64,000 bases of DNA, taken from contig NC_066845.1 of NCBI RefSeq assembly GCF_001640805.2, forward strand, positions 20,772,307 through 20,836,306. Reading direction: 5' to 3'. Shown in pieces: positions 11,956 through 24,859 of this stretch (positions are counted from its first letter, which is position 1; each line of letters starts with the position of its first letter). The notes below the pieces were generated by a model. That model ran no database searches, was not told where the DNA came from, and was given only the letters and a program-made list of their open reading frames with translations. The translations under genes and the position numbers were made by a program. Origin of the DNA: Lates calcarifer (lineage: Eukaryota > Chordata > Actinopteri > Centropomidae).

Positions 11956-14559
11956 AATAAACAGCTGTTAATGCTAACGTTTGCTATGCAAAAGCAAAAG
12001 CAAAATTTACAAATGTTAATTTAAATCGAGTGTAATTGGGATAATTCCAGTGATGACTGAAGTCCCTGAGTGCATTGTGACTATCATGCCACCAATGCTA
12101 GTGTCAGAAAGGAAGCTATGGCAGACAACAACATATGCTACTCTCAACATCATCTCCTATGGATTAGTGACTGCGAGGGTTGTCATTTTCAGTATAGTAA
12201 CTGGTCAGGTGCTTGCGGTTCCTTGGTTAAGGCTAACTATCAGTATGGAAAATGCAGTCGGGGTAATTCCAGTGAATTAAATTTGAACTTTATGCTGAAA
12301 TGACAGTCACATACAGTGAAAAATTAAACACTGGGGAGTTAAGTAACTCTTTAAAGTATTCCTCTGAAGTTCTCTGGGGAACATCCAACAAACTCTGTCA
12401 TAACAAGCTATGCCATAAGTATAGATATTTCAATGGCATCAGTAGAACAGCTGTTCAATAAGAATCAAGAAAACAATGGTAATTGTTCTTGTTATGTCCA
12501 TAGGTGTCCTTGCAACTTTTCCACTCATCTAAAAGACCTATACGATGTATTTTCCTGCTTGACATTAAATATTGTAATTGAAATCAAAATGCCGAATAAG
12601 AACTGTAAGCAGCTTCCTGTTTCATTGTTTTAAAGCTACAGTTTGCTTACAGCTTGTCAGGTTCAAGCCCCAGCACCTGTCACTTATCTTAGGGAGTTAT
12701 ATATCTTAAAACAGAATCTAGCCTGAGGTTACAGGCAGTTGTTTGTGTGGCTTAACAGCACTTGGTGATGGTGTTACTTCACCAATAGCCATGCCTGTGG
12801 TCATTTAAAAAGAAAAGTCTCACCCTCGGGCTAGCTTCTGTCTCCCCATGTTGTTTCCTGAAAATATTTTTCATACATTTTTTTAATGCACTGAGGCAGA
12901 GTGATGGCTATTATATTCATACGTAAATTGATACCTATCATCTTATTCTAACATTTATGCTATCTTTAAACATGGATTTATTTCTAATGAAGGCACAACA
13001 GTGATTATTTTGGAGCACTCGGTATTGTCCCTTTGTCATGGTTTTGTGTTTTGTTCCATTCTGTATTGGCTTTATTTACATGCACACCAATAATCCAGTA
13101 ATAATGATATTAAAGCTCCTTTATCCAACAATAGGCCTTTTTCATGGAACACATTTAGTCATCATAGCAGGAAAAGCACAGGTGTAAGTAATAACATTTG
13201 TTGCAGTAAGACACGACAAGGACAAGGTCTGAATGCACAATATTAGGGGCTTGGGACAGGTAAACCTAAATGAAATGCAGGAATTAATGTTGTTAGACGT
13301 GTGTTTTTCTAGCCAAGACATGTTAAAATGTCTACTGTGACTCTTTCTCAGAGCATTAGAGACCATTTACAGACTGGCACATCTTTCCCCTTATGTTGAA
13401 AAAAATGACTAAAAGCACAGTTTAATTACAGTGTTAGTATAAAGATAACCCAAATGGTATCACTGTAGCATCTCAACAGAAAGATCAGGTTTGAGGTTGA
13501 ATAATGAAGCAAAACTGGCGCTGTGGAGGAGGTGTCTTCCATTAATCACACTATCTTCTGTAGCATGGAAACAGGAATATTATTAGAACTGTTCTCATCA
13601 TCTAGTCAAAGTAAAACCTTAGTGGACTTGTTATAATCAGATTATTTAGTGCAAATGCTTTGTGTTTGTGTGCTATTGTCAGAACCAAGTGGTCTGTCAA
13701 ACCGGTGATGGTTAAATATTGCAGCCTGGGATGTGTACGAAATTATGTTTTTAAATGTGATAAAATATAACTGAATAAACAATAATACAATATTTTTAAA
13801 GCTGGTCAAATTGATATTTTTACACTGACAATTGTGTAAAAGACAATATGTATTGTGAACAGGGTCACTCATTAACAAACCCACAGAGAAAGAGCACCAA
13901 CTTTGTAACTCCCTTTATCTCTACAGAGTAATTTAACATGATATCTGCTGGACATGTAAATAGGAAACTTCTAACAAACTCACTGCAAATATCAGTGTCC
14001 TGTTAAAAACTTGTTCCACTGCTCCCCAGTGGCCAGAAAAAGTCACGTAATGCTGCCGCTTAAATTTAGCAATTTTAATTTAGAAATAAAAACTAATTGC
14101 TAAATATTTCTTAAGGGAAGATTATGCTTTTTTTTCTTCTCCACTGAACTGGTTATTTGTGACATGCTGAAACAAGTGGAGAAGACCTGTACATAGTACT
14201 GTCAGTCACACACCAAAACCGTATCATCTAAAGTTTGTTAACATCAGCTAACATTAGCAACTATAAGCTAGTGGTCATATAGACCAAGAAAGCTGTAGCA
14301 GCAGAAAACTTGACAGTACTAAATACAGCGAGGGTGTTTTACTCCCTATGAATTCAATAAGAGTAAAATGTGTTATTTGTCATTTGTAAGGTTTCATAGT
14401 GATACTTTAGTCCTAGAACCAGAAATTTCAGATTTAACTTGGGCAGTTTGTTAACACAGCAGCTGCATGTTGTAGCCTTGAGGCAGAGCAGGGTTTTGGC
14501 TTTTGAGTTTCTCAGTCTTATCTGTCAAATCCACCGATTAGCTTCCCTCCCGCTGGATG

Positions 14560-14950
14560 CTGGATGTTGATGTGGCATATGAAGTGAGCTGGCGAATACC
14601 ACCATGTGAACTTTCCCTTGTTCTTTTTCTCTGCACACAGAACAACAAACAATTGAAGTTCCAAATTTCATTTCACCATTATCAAGCTCACCACAATTTC
14701 ACACCACAGCAATCACACTATAATGAACTTCCAGAAGCAATTAAAGCCTCTTTCCTGTGGAGAGACCTTCATGAATACAAGAAAGACAGCTTTCTTACAG
14801 CCTCTAATCACAGAGTATTCCAGCCGAGGTGTCACATTGGCTTTGTTGTTTGCCAGAAATCCCTTCAGGAGGCCTCAGTCAGGTCCTCTAATCAATGGGC
14901 TTCCACCTGACAAAAACTAATGGGACTTAATTGGTATGGCACGCCACTGC
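14560..14950. promoter_or_regulatory. Unassigned intronic block, possible conserved element
   Basis: A 117-codon frame (14557-14910) and an overlapping 65-codon frame are open here on the plus strand, but neither resembles a protein family I know and neither has matching splice signals. The DNA lacks repeats and low complexity. A noncoding conserved element is a better guess than a gene, but this rests only on appearance. Confidence 0.2.
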
Positions 14951-16468
14951 TTTCCTCACACTTCAAATCATAACCTAGACCTGATACGCATATCAGCATT
15001 TGCTGAACATGTGCTAGCTGTAGACCTTATTGAAACAGTATTCACACATTATTTCAAGGTTTCCAGCTGGTCTAGCCAGAGGGTCCACATATCTCCTCAG
15101 TGATTAGACATGTCATGCTCCAAACATAGAATTAGTCAGCGCCTACTCAATTAAATTTCTGAACATGGAAATAAAAACAAAGAGAGTGCAAGTGGGGTGT
15201 AAACCCAATGAATAAAAAGAATTGCAACAAAGAAGTGCAATTTAGACTGATAAACCATCATTAAACCATTCCCGCAACAGCATTTAGAACAGAATCAGAT
15301 TTACTGAGGCTTTTAAAAAACCTTAAATTTTTACAGCACAAGATTTAATATGCCTAATAAGAGGAACAACAGGCCAATGAAGCAGGTGCTCTGCTGAGAC
15401 AGATAAAGACAGGAAAAGTCATGCTCAAGCTATTCAGTCTTGTTACAGTAGGTCTCTATTAATAAAGAAAACCAAATTTTGAAGTGGTGCTCCACATGTT
15501 TAGAGCTGCACATCAATAAAGTTGAGGGGCTCAGAAAAGACACTGAAAACAAAGGCCAAACGAAGTGGAACCAGAGATGTCCTGAGTTTTAGCATCTATT
15601 ATGTCTTAAGCACCAAAAACACTGGATCCTACATTTCCCATAATTCAAAATGGTAGCTTCTCATTAAGCACTCCCTGCTGCGTTGGCACTCATGTCTTTC
15701 AAAAGGCATATAACCAGTTTGCAACTCTGACTCTCTGTGGTCTCTCTGTGTTTTTTTCTGTAGTCCTAGGTGCCATAACCCTGATGACATCATCCGAGTA
15801 ATTTTTTAAAATTTTAATTAACATTAGAGGACTTCCTCCAGAGCCACAGCAGACACTCTACAACTGTTAACACGGGCAAAGAAAGACTAGTCATGATGAA
15901 TAAACTGTAAATTCCATAATTTTAATATCTAGATTTTCTATCATGTGTTGTATGTATGTTTCTCTCCACATCTAAAAATGGTACTTCAAAATAAAAATGC
16001 ACTCCCTACAAAGTCAGGCTACTTTCCACCTTTGTCATGAAAGAAAGCTGACATAGTTTGAAACATGGTCTATATCAGGTAAAAGTACAGAATGAAGTTC
16101 CTAAAGTTAGAAATATTTGAGTTATTTCATATCAGAGTTCTGTCAGTGCTATTTTGAATCTGGTCTCTTCTGTGGGCGAGGCTCAGTTGAATAAATGTGT
16201 TTTTATGATCAGAGTTAAGCATCATTTTAAAATGTGACAACCCCGTCTCCTATAAATTACTGAACCTAAACACAGACAGGACTGCGGATGTGAGCCCTCT
16301 TCTTTGCTGTGACAGTTGAGTGCTTTGCGCACATTCACCCTAACCAGCTGCCGGTAACTCCACTGCCATTAATAAATGTGACGCTTCATTCATTAAAAAA
16401 ATATGTTGCCTCTGAGCATAATCTAGCCAGTGATTATGTTTGTTACAAAATGTACTTTTTATTGCAGC

Positions 16469-16697
16469 TTGAATATATATGAGAGTTGTTGGTTTGGTTT
16501 ATTATGTATATATCCCAATGAATATAAATAAATAAATATAAAACCCCAATAAACACATTGTTTAGTTACTTATTAGGATTTTATCTCTCAAACCATAGCA
16601 ACATAATGAAGCAAATCAACAACTCTCATCATATTCAACATATATTCATTCATATTCCAACAAAGGTCCTAATAAGTCACTGTAATTGTGACTTATT
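16469..16697. repeat. Cluster of interleaved inverted repeats
   Basis: Three paired segments are visible. (1) 16469-16506 pairs with 16602-16638, an imperfect arm of about 38 bp sharing ATGAGAGTTGTTG; its 95-bp spacer is AT-rich. (2) 16564-16578 pairs with 16667-16681, 14 of 15 bases. (3) 16671-16680 pairs perfectly with 16688-16697 (AATAAGTCAC / GTGACTTATT, 7-nt loop). Pairs 1 and 2 interleave. This may be a small foldback or MITE-like element; no transposase and no clear target duplication are seen. Confidence 0.7.
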
Positions 16698-18445
16698 TAA
16701 TCATGAATGTTTAATGTTATAAAGAAATTTATGGTTTAAAAACCATGTTTTCTGGGACAGGATGAGTGCACTTTGACAAACTTTGGGCTGTTGACTTGCA
16801 AAGCCGGTACGAATATATTGCTGTCAAATGTGTCACTATCATTAAGTTTTCCATTTTTATTACAATCAAAGCTTTTCAGTGTTCTTGCCCAGAATTTCAT
16901 GAATCTCTCCACTCACACTAATGAAATTTTCTCAGGGTAAGCTGTTTAAGTCAGGGTGACCCATAACATCTACTCACTGGAAAAGACCCATGAGGTAGCT
17001 GCCCTTAAAATAAATATGAATTTAAAAATATTATTTAATAACTGAATAATCAAATATGCAACCAACTTATTTCACTACTTTCAATTTACAAGCAGTCAGG
17101 GAGGTAGTGTATCATTATTACACAGTAAATGATCATTATACATTGTGTGAATGACGACTGATGAGAAACCCATTGAAATTATGTTGATGTGGTGCAGTAT
17201 ACCCCTCCATCTGGTACTGCAAGGAGCTTAAAATAAGTGCACTGTGCACATATTGCTTGACCCAGCTATGATTGCTGAAGCTACTCTGCCTTTGTTGGCT
17301 TTTAGGCTTAAACCAACTGAGGCCACACTGATATTTTTACAGAAGGTTGGTTTAAGTAGCTGTGGTCAAGACCCAGAACCATCTACATGCAGAGTGAAAT
17401 ACTGCATTAATGCATGATAAAAGATTTCTCTCTCTTTTCAGTGAACTAACAAAATCTTTGTATCAAATATGGAATGAAAGCCTGTGACCTTCATACACTT
17501 CACAGGAATACTGTGTTGTTAAATGACATATGCATTCTACAAATGTTACTGTGTTTTGCTGTTGAATTAAAATCTCAGCTCTCTCTTTGTTGATGAAAGT
17601 CTGTGTTAAAATAGAACACAATATCTCCACTCAGAAACCTCTCACTACAGAAAGTATAGAAAAATGTGTGTATCATAAAGCTTAAACACTGATTACAGTG
17701 TTAAGAAAATCATATCATTTGGTTAGGATGAAGAGAGCCAAGACCATTTTTTATGTATATACCAAATTCAGAGTCATCAGTGTCACTCTAAGATAAATCT
17801 TCATCCAACTGTACAAACTCAGGGAGTGGTTTTGAAGTCTCCTGTATTCTTCCACTGACAGCTTGCTGTGACAACAAGGGACTGTGTGTGTGGCAGCTCA
17901 GAGAGACAGATTCCAAATTTACCAGAAATTCAACTTTCAGCATACCCTGTACCCCTCTATTTATGGTGTTATTCATTATGGGTTTTTATTTCTTATTTAA
18001 CTTTGACTATTGTGTCTTTACAAAATAATCATAAAGAAAAATGTTAAAGATCTGAATCCACATTTTCAGGGGCTTTAAGAGCATTTGCAGAGATAAATTG
18101 TCAATAAAGAAACTTTTGGTATATTTGCTCTGGTACACATACACAAGGGCGCACAAGCACACGTATGTGATTGCTGCCATACACATCCTTGTCAGATACA
18201 ATCCAACTGATCTACAAGTGGTGACAACAAAGCAACAATGGCAAAGAAGAAAAACTAATATGGATGTGATCAGCAGGTTTGTTACATTAACAAAGACATA
18301 CAATGTGTATTTGATTTTCTTGACTTGAAAATGCCCAACTATACTCTAGTTGACTTTCAGTTTTCAAAAGGACAGACGTATGTCACATGTGACCCAAAGG
18401 TTATTTCAGCCAGTTAAAATATTTGGACACAAAGCTTTATCTTAC

Positions 18446-18661
18446 CAGTGTTGAGGTCCTTATACTCCTGGGAAAAGTGCTCGTTCTGGTGCACCCATTC
18501 CCCATTACATTTGAAGAAGATCTGTAAGGCGGGTGCAGCTCGACAGCGCAGCTTGATGGGGTTGCTCTTGACAATGTAGGCATCCTCTGGCTCCTGGATG
18601 AAGTGTGGCAGGGTGCCCTGCACTGACGGTAGAGTGTCAGGCTGAGCATCACTGGTGGCAC
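18446..18661 (-). CDS. unc5d: UNC5D netrin receptor, exon 2 (start of Ig domain 1)
   Basis: This exon encodes 71 whole codons plus split codons at both ends. UNC5 proteins are single-pass netrin receptors that mediate repulsive axon guidance and act as dependence receptors; UNC5D also binds FLRT proteins. The encoded residues begin [20 protein letters not shown], continue through [13 protein letters not shown] (cysteine at residue 39 of the exon) and [16 protein letters not shown] (cysteine at residue 51) and end at DLNT. The two cysteines are those that pair in Ig1 with the WCQC motif of the next exon, absent here. GTLPHFI, KSNPI and [14 protein letters not shown] favour UNC5D over UNC5C. 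The acceptor (TTTGCAG, 18662-18668) has a weak pyrimidine tract; the donor is GTAAGA (18440-18445). Both ends are phase 1, and 216 nt fits the family's exon 2. It could be either teleost duplicate (unc5da or unc5db). Confidence 0.95.
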
Positions 18662-19329
18662 CTGCAAACAACACTTTGGTTACTTCATCTTCTCACTATG
18701 TCTGTTTTAGAACAATACTGAAATGAACAATAGGTAGTCTGACAGAGACAAAGGAAAGCCAAGTCCCTTTCAGTTGGACACATTATTTCAAGTGAATTTT
18801 GTTTTACTGCAAGTGTGATGGCAACTGCTTGCAAATTTAAAATGATTGCTCAGTGGACAATGTTTTGAATTCCCCATTCATCAAAAGCTAACATATTGTA
18901 GAAAAGCAAAGTATACACAAAGTACAATTTGTCCCCCATTCAAGCAAAACTGTTCTCCTCAGAGCAATTTGCGAATGAATGAAATCAGAGCAGACCAAGT
19001 GGAGAGGAATTAGGAGGGGACTGATTACCCAAATTGTGGCTGTGGAGTCTGAATACATCTTATCTCAGCCACAAGGCCCGGATTTTGGTCCACACAAAAA
19101 CCAAAAGCAGCCTTTGTGCTGCCACCAATGTGCCATCATCTTTAACAACAATTCACAGCAGGATAACCCCTTTCTTTTCATTGAGTTCATGACGACTGTT
19201 CATCGTGGCAGCTGATTGATCTAAGCACAGTTTTAAAAAAAATCAATCTGGGAGATTGCAAGAGCATGACTTTGTACGAGGGATTTTATTTATTTATTTT
19301 TCTTTTAGTTTAAAGGTAGGTCTTGGCCT

Positions 19330-19620
19330 CACATGGTGTCTTGTGCTCCTCTGGGTAAGAGAGCTCTGCAGGCTGGGACAATAAGGAACAGGATGTTTGT
19401 GATCCTGCCATCCCCGGGATCCTTCTCAGAATTACACCTCAGACCCATCAAGGCACCTCCAGCTAAGCTATTCAGTGCAGTAAAAGCCCATGAAAGCCAT
19501 TATACCCCACCATCAAATCCAATTCTGTCCCTTGAAATCGAATCGGCCGCCTCACCACCTCTCTCAATCAATGTTGTCCTTGTTAAATGGGTAAATGAAT
19601 GGATGCAGGTGTAAAGAGAG
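19330..19620. promoter_or_regulatory. Candidate conserved noncoding element close to exon 2
   Basis: This repeat-free block lies about 0.7 kb upstream of exon 2 and has a balanced composition. It retains CpGs in AATCGAATCGGCCGCC (19537-19552) and has CAATCAATG and AATGGGTAAATGAATGG near its end. The 93-codon plus frame across it has no recognisable domain. Its position near the acceptor could suit an intronic enhancer or splicing element; this is inference only. Confidence 0.3.
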
Positions 19621-20519
19621 GCCACACATAAAACAAACAGGCAGGGAGGTGAATGAATGGAAATAATATGCTGACATTAGGACAGATAGATGTCTTTCTC
19701 ATGTTGTTATCACGGGCACATCCTTTGGCTATTGATACCACTATTATACCCTGCTTTCTTTGTGTTCAATATTTGGTGGAAAAATGAAAAATGCAAGAGG
19801 TGTTGTCTGATAAAATGCCCCATTAGCTGGCATGGTAAGTTACATGATATTTTAATGTAAAAACATTTACACAGAAGGATTTGTTTTGTGCTGCAAAAGC
19901 TGATAAATGAAACAGATGGGTGAAAAGTAGTGATGTTACCAAATACAAACACATTAATCAGATATGAACAGGTAATGGACTCCATTTTGTTTTGTTTTTT
20001 TTTAGTAACAAATTTACTAAAGTATTCAAGTATACTATTGAGTATTTCCATTTTCTGCACCTCTTTTCTTACACCTCTATTCCACTACATTTTAGAGGAA
20101 AATATTCCACATTTTCTGCACCACAATTATTTGCTAACTTGGTTATCTTTCGGTTTGAGATTACTGAAACAAAATATAATCAACAAATGAATTATGATGT
20201 GTTATTACTGGTTAAGATGAGACTTGATTCCTGGGGGCAATTTCACAATCTTCCCAGCACTATATAAAATAACAGAATTTAAACCCAGTTTTAACATTAT
20301 ATAGATGAACACACTAATACATAGATAATTATAATAACCTAGTAATATATATCTAAAATGAGTCTTAAATCAAAACAGAAACTCACACTACAGATGTGCT
20401 ATCATCTTTGATACTTGAGAATAAATGAGGCTACAACACAGTTGTTTAGAAAAAGAGGAAAAAGGTGGCACTTGGCCTGTATTTTAGCTTTGGTGTTAGA
20501 GGAGCAGAGGTTAGGGACT

Positions 20520-20640
20520 ATTCAATTTTATTTATATAGCGCCAAATTACAACACAAGTCATCTCAAGGCACTTTTCATAAAGAGCAGGTCTAGACTGTA
20601 CTCTTTAAAACAGGTATTTATAGAGAGAGACCCAACAAAT
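20520..20640 (+). repeat. Teleost dispersed repeat ('TTTATTTATATAGCGCCAAAT' family)
   Basis: It begins ATTCAATTTTATTTATATAG, continues CGCCAAATTACAACACAAGT, CATCTCAAGGCACTTTTCAT, and runs to a GAGAGAGACCCAACAAATCCC-like end. This is a well-known block scattered through teleost genomes. Only the first ~120 bp is recognisable. Confidence 0.8.
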
Positions 20641-23527
20641 CCCACCATCTTAAAAGTGCAAAGTGGCCAATAGAACACATTTGCCAATTGAACAACACAC
20701 TGTTGCCAGTCAGGCAGCTTTAATTTATATTCAGTTTAGACTTGCAGTTTTCTATTTTTGAATGCAGGGTATAAAAACAAATCATGCTTCACTATTCTAT
20801 TGACCATCTTAACCTGGGTGTTTTAACGCATAACCTGTTTGGTTGGGTTAAAACAGTCTGGTGTAAGTCTAGCCTATTTTCCTGTTTAGAGTGCATTTCA
20901 TTTGGGCTGGTGTCAGAGTTGTAAATTGAATTCTGCTGCTGACTAAAAACCAGGCAAACTATGGTATGGTTCATTTGTGGTGTGAAAGCACCTACCATAG
21001 GACTGTGTAAAAGATGAAATGTGGTTTTAACAGAAACATTCTTAAATCCATCTGCTGATCACAAACTGCACATAGTCTCCATCACAGACCATATTACACA
21101 AGGTTTATCCAATTCTGAATACATGTTACACTCTCAGCTTATAATGCCCAGAGTCAGTATTTCTTGGTGAGCTCCCTCTGACACCAAAGAAGAAAATCAA
21201 AAATCAAAAAAAAAAAAAAAAAAAATCAAAAAGAATTTGATTTTTCCACCAAGGTCCTGATGACACACTGATGATGCAGGATGACAATAAAACTTCCTCT
21301 TAATTCATTTGTAAAAACTCAATGTGTGCACAAATTGGACAAAAATTAAACAGCAACAACATGTTTTTTTTTTCTCTTGAGGAATAAACTGAATGACTGG
21401 CGTGAAACTGTCAAAGACATGTACTTTACTATTATGTCCTCAGATTCACAAGATTGGAGCACAATTAATCATAATGCAGAACTCCAATGATCTTCTTGTC
21501 TATCTGCACAGAGAAAAGAATCCTGCCGCATACATGTCTGAAAACATTGCAACATGACTATGTTGTGTAGACATTTTATTTATTTGAGGACAGAATCATA
21601 TTGTGTTTGGAATATTGTTAGATCTAATGTTTTTAATTTGATCATATATTGATATTTTATGTTTTATTTATTTATTTTATGTTTTAATATGTCATATTTA
21701 AGTCATTTCTGTTCAATATGAGTTAAAATATTATCTTACTATCCTCCATTTGGTGGCATTAGTTAGGTGTTATGTTAATGTAGAAACATTTGTGACATGC
21801 AGAAAGATTTTTGTTGTAAAAGCAGGTACGTGACAGGGACAAGTAGCACAAATAGCAAAAACACTAAACACACATATGGCTGTAATGAGAAACATGAAAG
21901 ACTGCTCAACAGCAGCAGTTTTTCCATAACTACTGAATGACAGATCGAAAATAGTTCTAACGCAGATGGAGATTAGATTATTTCTTGCAGCTACATGCTG
22001 GTGGATAAGAGGGACAAAACTGGATGATGGGTTTGGGGACAGTACATGAAATCAATTCATTACATCTATCTGTACATAGGACCTCAGGCCAATGCACACA
22101 TCTCATGCAATTTCTTTCCAACCCTGGTTCCACCCACATTGTATTTAATACATTTACAGCCAATTTTGTATCCATGTCATAAATGGCATTCATGACATTA
22201 AAAAACAAACAAAACAAAACAAAGAACAACGGTAAAATAATATACTGTGAAGAAATCAATGTAGTGATGAACTCCTAATGTGTGAACATCACAGGCAGTA
22301 GTGCAATTTGAGCCAGGGTTTTGCTCTCAGAGCGATAGCAGTCTTTCTTTGTCCATATATATCACCACAAGTGGAGGTAAGTCATTACTCAAGCTACCAC
22401 AAGACACTGAGGTTGTTTTCATCTCATCTCTTAGATGTAAAAATTATACATCCTCTGCATCAAATAGAGTTTCTTTCTTTCTTTTTTTTCTTCTTTTCTT
22501 ACAATGAACAGTTTATTATGACATTTTACAGATGATTGTCATAATTACCTTTGGATTTGGACTGGATTTTGTCTAACCTCAATCAGTGGAGAGCTATTTT
22601 CAAAAGAACATCGATGGGGCACGTCTGCACACTGTGCCATGTCTCAGACAAAGTTTTGAGGCATTTTCTTCCAAGTTTCTCTGATGAGCGGCTACTAATG
22701 TGGAAACCACACAGCTCTTACATGAGCCTGCTAATCATACATTCATCTTTTTACTACAGATATTAGGATCTGACTATTTTACTAACTACACCACTGAGAG
22801 TAAAAAATTCAATTTTGCTATATGAATATATAATTGGCCTTCAAGTAGTGTGGATAAATAATGGAAAATATTAGCTGTAATGCAAAACGATGAGCATTAA
22901 ATTTACCCTGTGAACTGGATGGAGGGAGATTTAGGGCGTTCATTACAGACGCAGCCAAGAAAAACACTCACACAGTCGTCCAGTGTTATCATTTCACTGT
23001 ATGGAATGGCTTACACTGAAGAGTTACATACTCCTCAGTGGATTAAGAGGTTACTGAACCTTCACAAGATCAACTCAAATAAGTCAAACATGCATGGTGG
23101 TCAAATGAAGAACACAGCAGGGTTATTAGCTCTTCAGCCTTTTACGTTCTAGATGTTTTCATACTGCTCTGGCAATAGACAGGTGACAGAACAAAGGAGA
23201 AACCTGAGTAAATGCATGCAGAAATGTAATGAATCCATATGCTTCCATGCAGGGTAGTACTTGGATGCTGAGAGTCAAAGGCACTGATCTTTTCAACAAA
23301 TATGTCGGCTATATTTTAGTTTTATTTTGCTTTATTAACCACATTTGAAATTTATAATAGAGTTAGAAAGGCACAGGTATGTTTTACAGCTGAGCTGCTC
23401 TGTGTTAAGAACATTAAAACCCACAATATAGCTTCCCTTCAATGGTTTACTCAGTTATATAGTTGGGTGTCCCATGATTTTCTGTACACTCTCTATCCTT
23501 TTGTGGTAAGAAGGTTTGGACATAATT

Positions 23528-23610
23528 AGGGCTGCAACCAATGATTATTTTCGTAATTAATTAGTCAAATAATTATTGTCTCTAATAATCAACTAGTAGT
23601 TTTTCAAAAT
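23528..23610 (+). mobile_element. Terminus of a non-autonomous DNA transposon-like repeat
   Basis: It starts AGGGCTGCAACCAATGATTA and continues into repeated TAATTAGTC / AATAATTATT phrases. This corresponds to the end of a common fish element whose termini are inverted and begin with AGGGCTGCAAC. Internal parts of the same family occur reversed at 27085-27305 and 30690-30785. Confidence 0.6.
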
Positions 23611-24284
23611 CAAGACATTCAGAGAAAACTGAGAAGCCAGATAGTGGTGGGTTTTTTTGACTGAAGAATTACTGAAATGCCCTACAGTTCCCTACAAGTT
23701 CAAATCATGTTCTTTAACAGGTGGTGTTTATCAATTGGCCACAAGATGATGAACAGCAGAACAAACCATAAAAAAATAATATCTGCAAAATGTTATGCTG
23801 TTTTGTTTTTTTTGCTTTATGTCTTTTGAATTACATGATAATTCTAATGTTGGAAAAGAGGATCTGTGCCTGACCATCTGTAAGTTTCCAAAACTGACAA
23901 TGTGACATTCACACTGACGTCCATGCCACGATCAGTCGGCTGTTTGGAGGTGAGAAAGTGTGCTGGATTTGAAATTATCCCTCTCAGCTCTCTTTTTTAT
24001 ACAACTGTTACTGTCACCTTTTACTGTGAACAACTGAGTGCAGCACAATGAATATCTTCCAGGAAAGACTGTCTGACTGAAAATCCATCATCCTTGTATT
24101 TAAACAATATTGCATCTCCCCCCTTTCTGTGACTTTTCATTCCACCTCCCAGTGAGGCAGCTCAGAGCAGCTACAGACCCTTTAAATTTCCAGCGTGGTC
24201 AGACAGCACATTGTACAAACCACTTATTTTACAACCTTAGGGATTACAAGCAGATGCTGATTTTCCAAAAATGTTGGGAACCAC

Positions 24285-24425
24285 TGAGTGATGGCTTTCA
24301 CAGTCACCAGATCACAACCTAGTCAAACACCTATAGAAGACTTTGGAGCAGCAGGTTACCATGATAGTCCCAAATGAGGAAATAATTAAAATAATGGTGT
24401 TGATCCCTCCAGTAAAGCCACTGAG
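24285..24425 (+). pseudogene. Tc1/mariner transposase C-terminal fragment (decayed)
   Basis: In one frame the DNA reads SQSPDHNLVKHL, a stop, then KTLEQQV. This corresponds to the conserved 'SPDLNPIE.LW' block around the last acidic catalytic residue of Tc1-family DDE transposases. The tail GTTGATCCCTCCAGTAAAG also matches the end of this fish subfamily. The start of the gene is gone, the tryptophan codon is a stop, and the expected D/E position has changed, so the fragment is inactive. Flanks show no intact terminal inverted repeats. Confidence 0.6.
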
Positions 24426-24859
24426 ACCTGGAAAATCAGTGGCTTGGTTTTTTGTTGTTTTTTTTCCATAAACGTATAACCCCTCTGTATGGTGTCTGCA
24501 TTGTGTTTGAAAGCCCTTGCATCTACAATGACATCTTCATTTTAGGCTTTCCAAAAAAACTTTAGATATGTTAATTTCTATTCTAGTCTATCTCTACAAT
24601 TGCAGCATATTTGAAAACAAACAAACAAACAAAAAACAGGCATCACTGGTAATCACTCCAATGGACAATTTTATTTTATTGATAACGAATGTCGGAGACA
24701 GAGGCATGAATGCCAGTGCTGACTATGAATCAAGGAAACAGGTTTTATTGCTAATAAAACTGAAATTGTTCAACCAGAGAGAAACACTGCTTCAACATCA
24801 TTTAAAGCACTAACATATTTAATGGTTAGGGTATGTAATCCTCCTCCATCCAGCACCTT

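Larger units (their letters stand above)
1..18445 (-). other. unc5d: unc5d intron 2, partial (3' part lies beyond base 1)
   Basis: This is inferred to be intron because it follows the GTAAG donor of the exon at 18446-18661 and no later UNC5 exon is readable: nothing resembles the WCQC-containing second half of Ig1. The longest open frame here is a 124-codon minus frame at 3790-4164 that runs through the A23 tail of a SINE; frames of this size are expected by chance. Content recognised: repeats listed separately, plus stretches I suspect are decayed dispersed repeats but could not classify (about 6840-6900, 9680-9905, 14000-14330 and 15585-16010, judged by familiar phrases such as CTACATTTCCCA and by motif density). 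I see nothing specific in 410-1850, 1900-3700, 5430-8160, 11000-11720, 12300-13990 and 16700-18440 beyond AT-rich unique-looking intron. Confidence 0.85.

Noticed and set aside
18437..18667. Second minus-strand frame (76 codons) over unc5d exon 2
   Set aside because: Out-of-frame shadow of the UNC5D coding frame; it has no family likeness.
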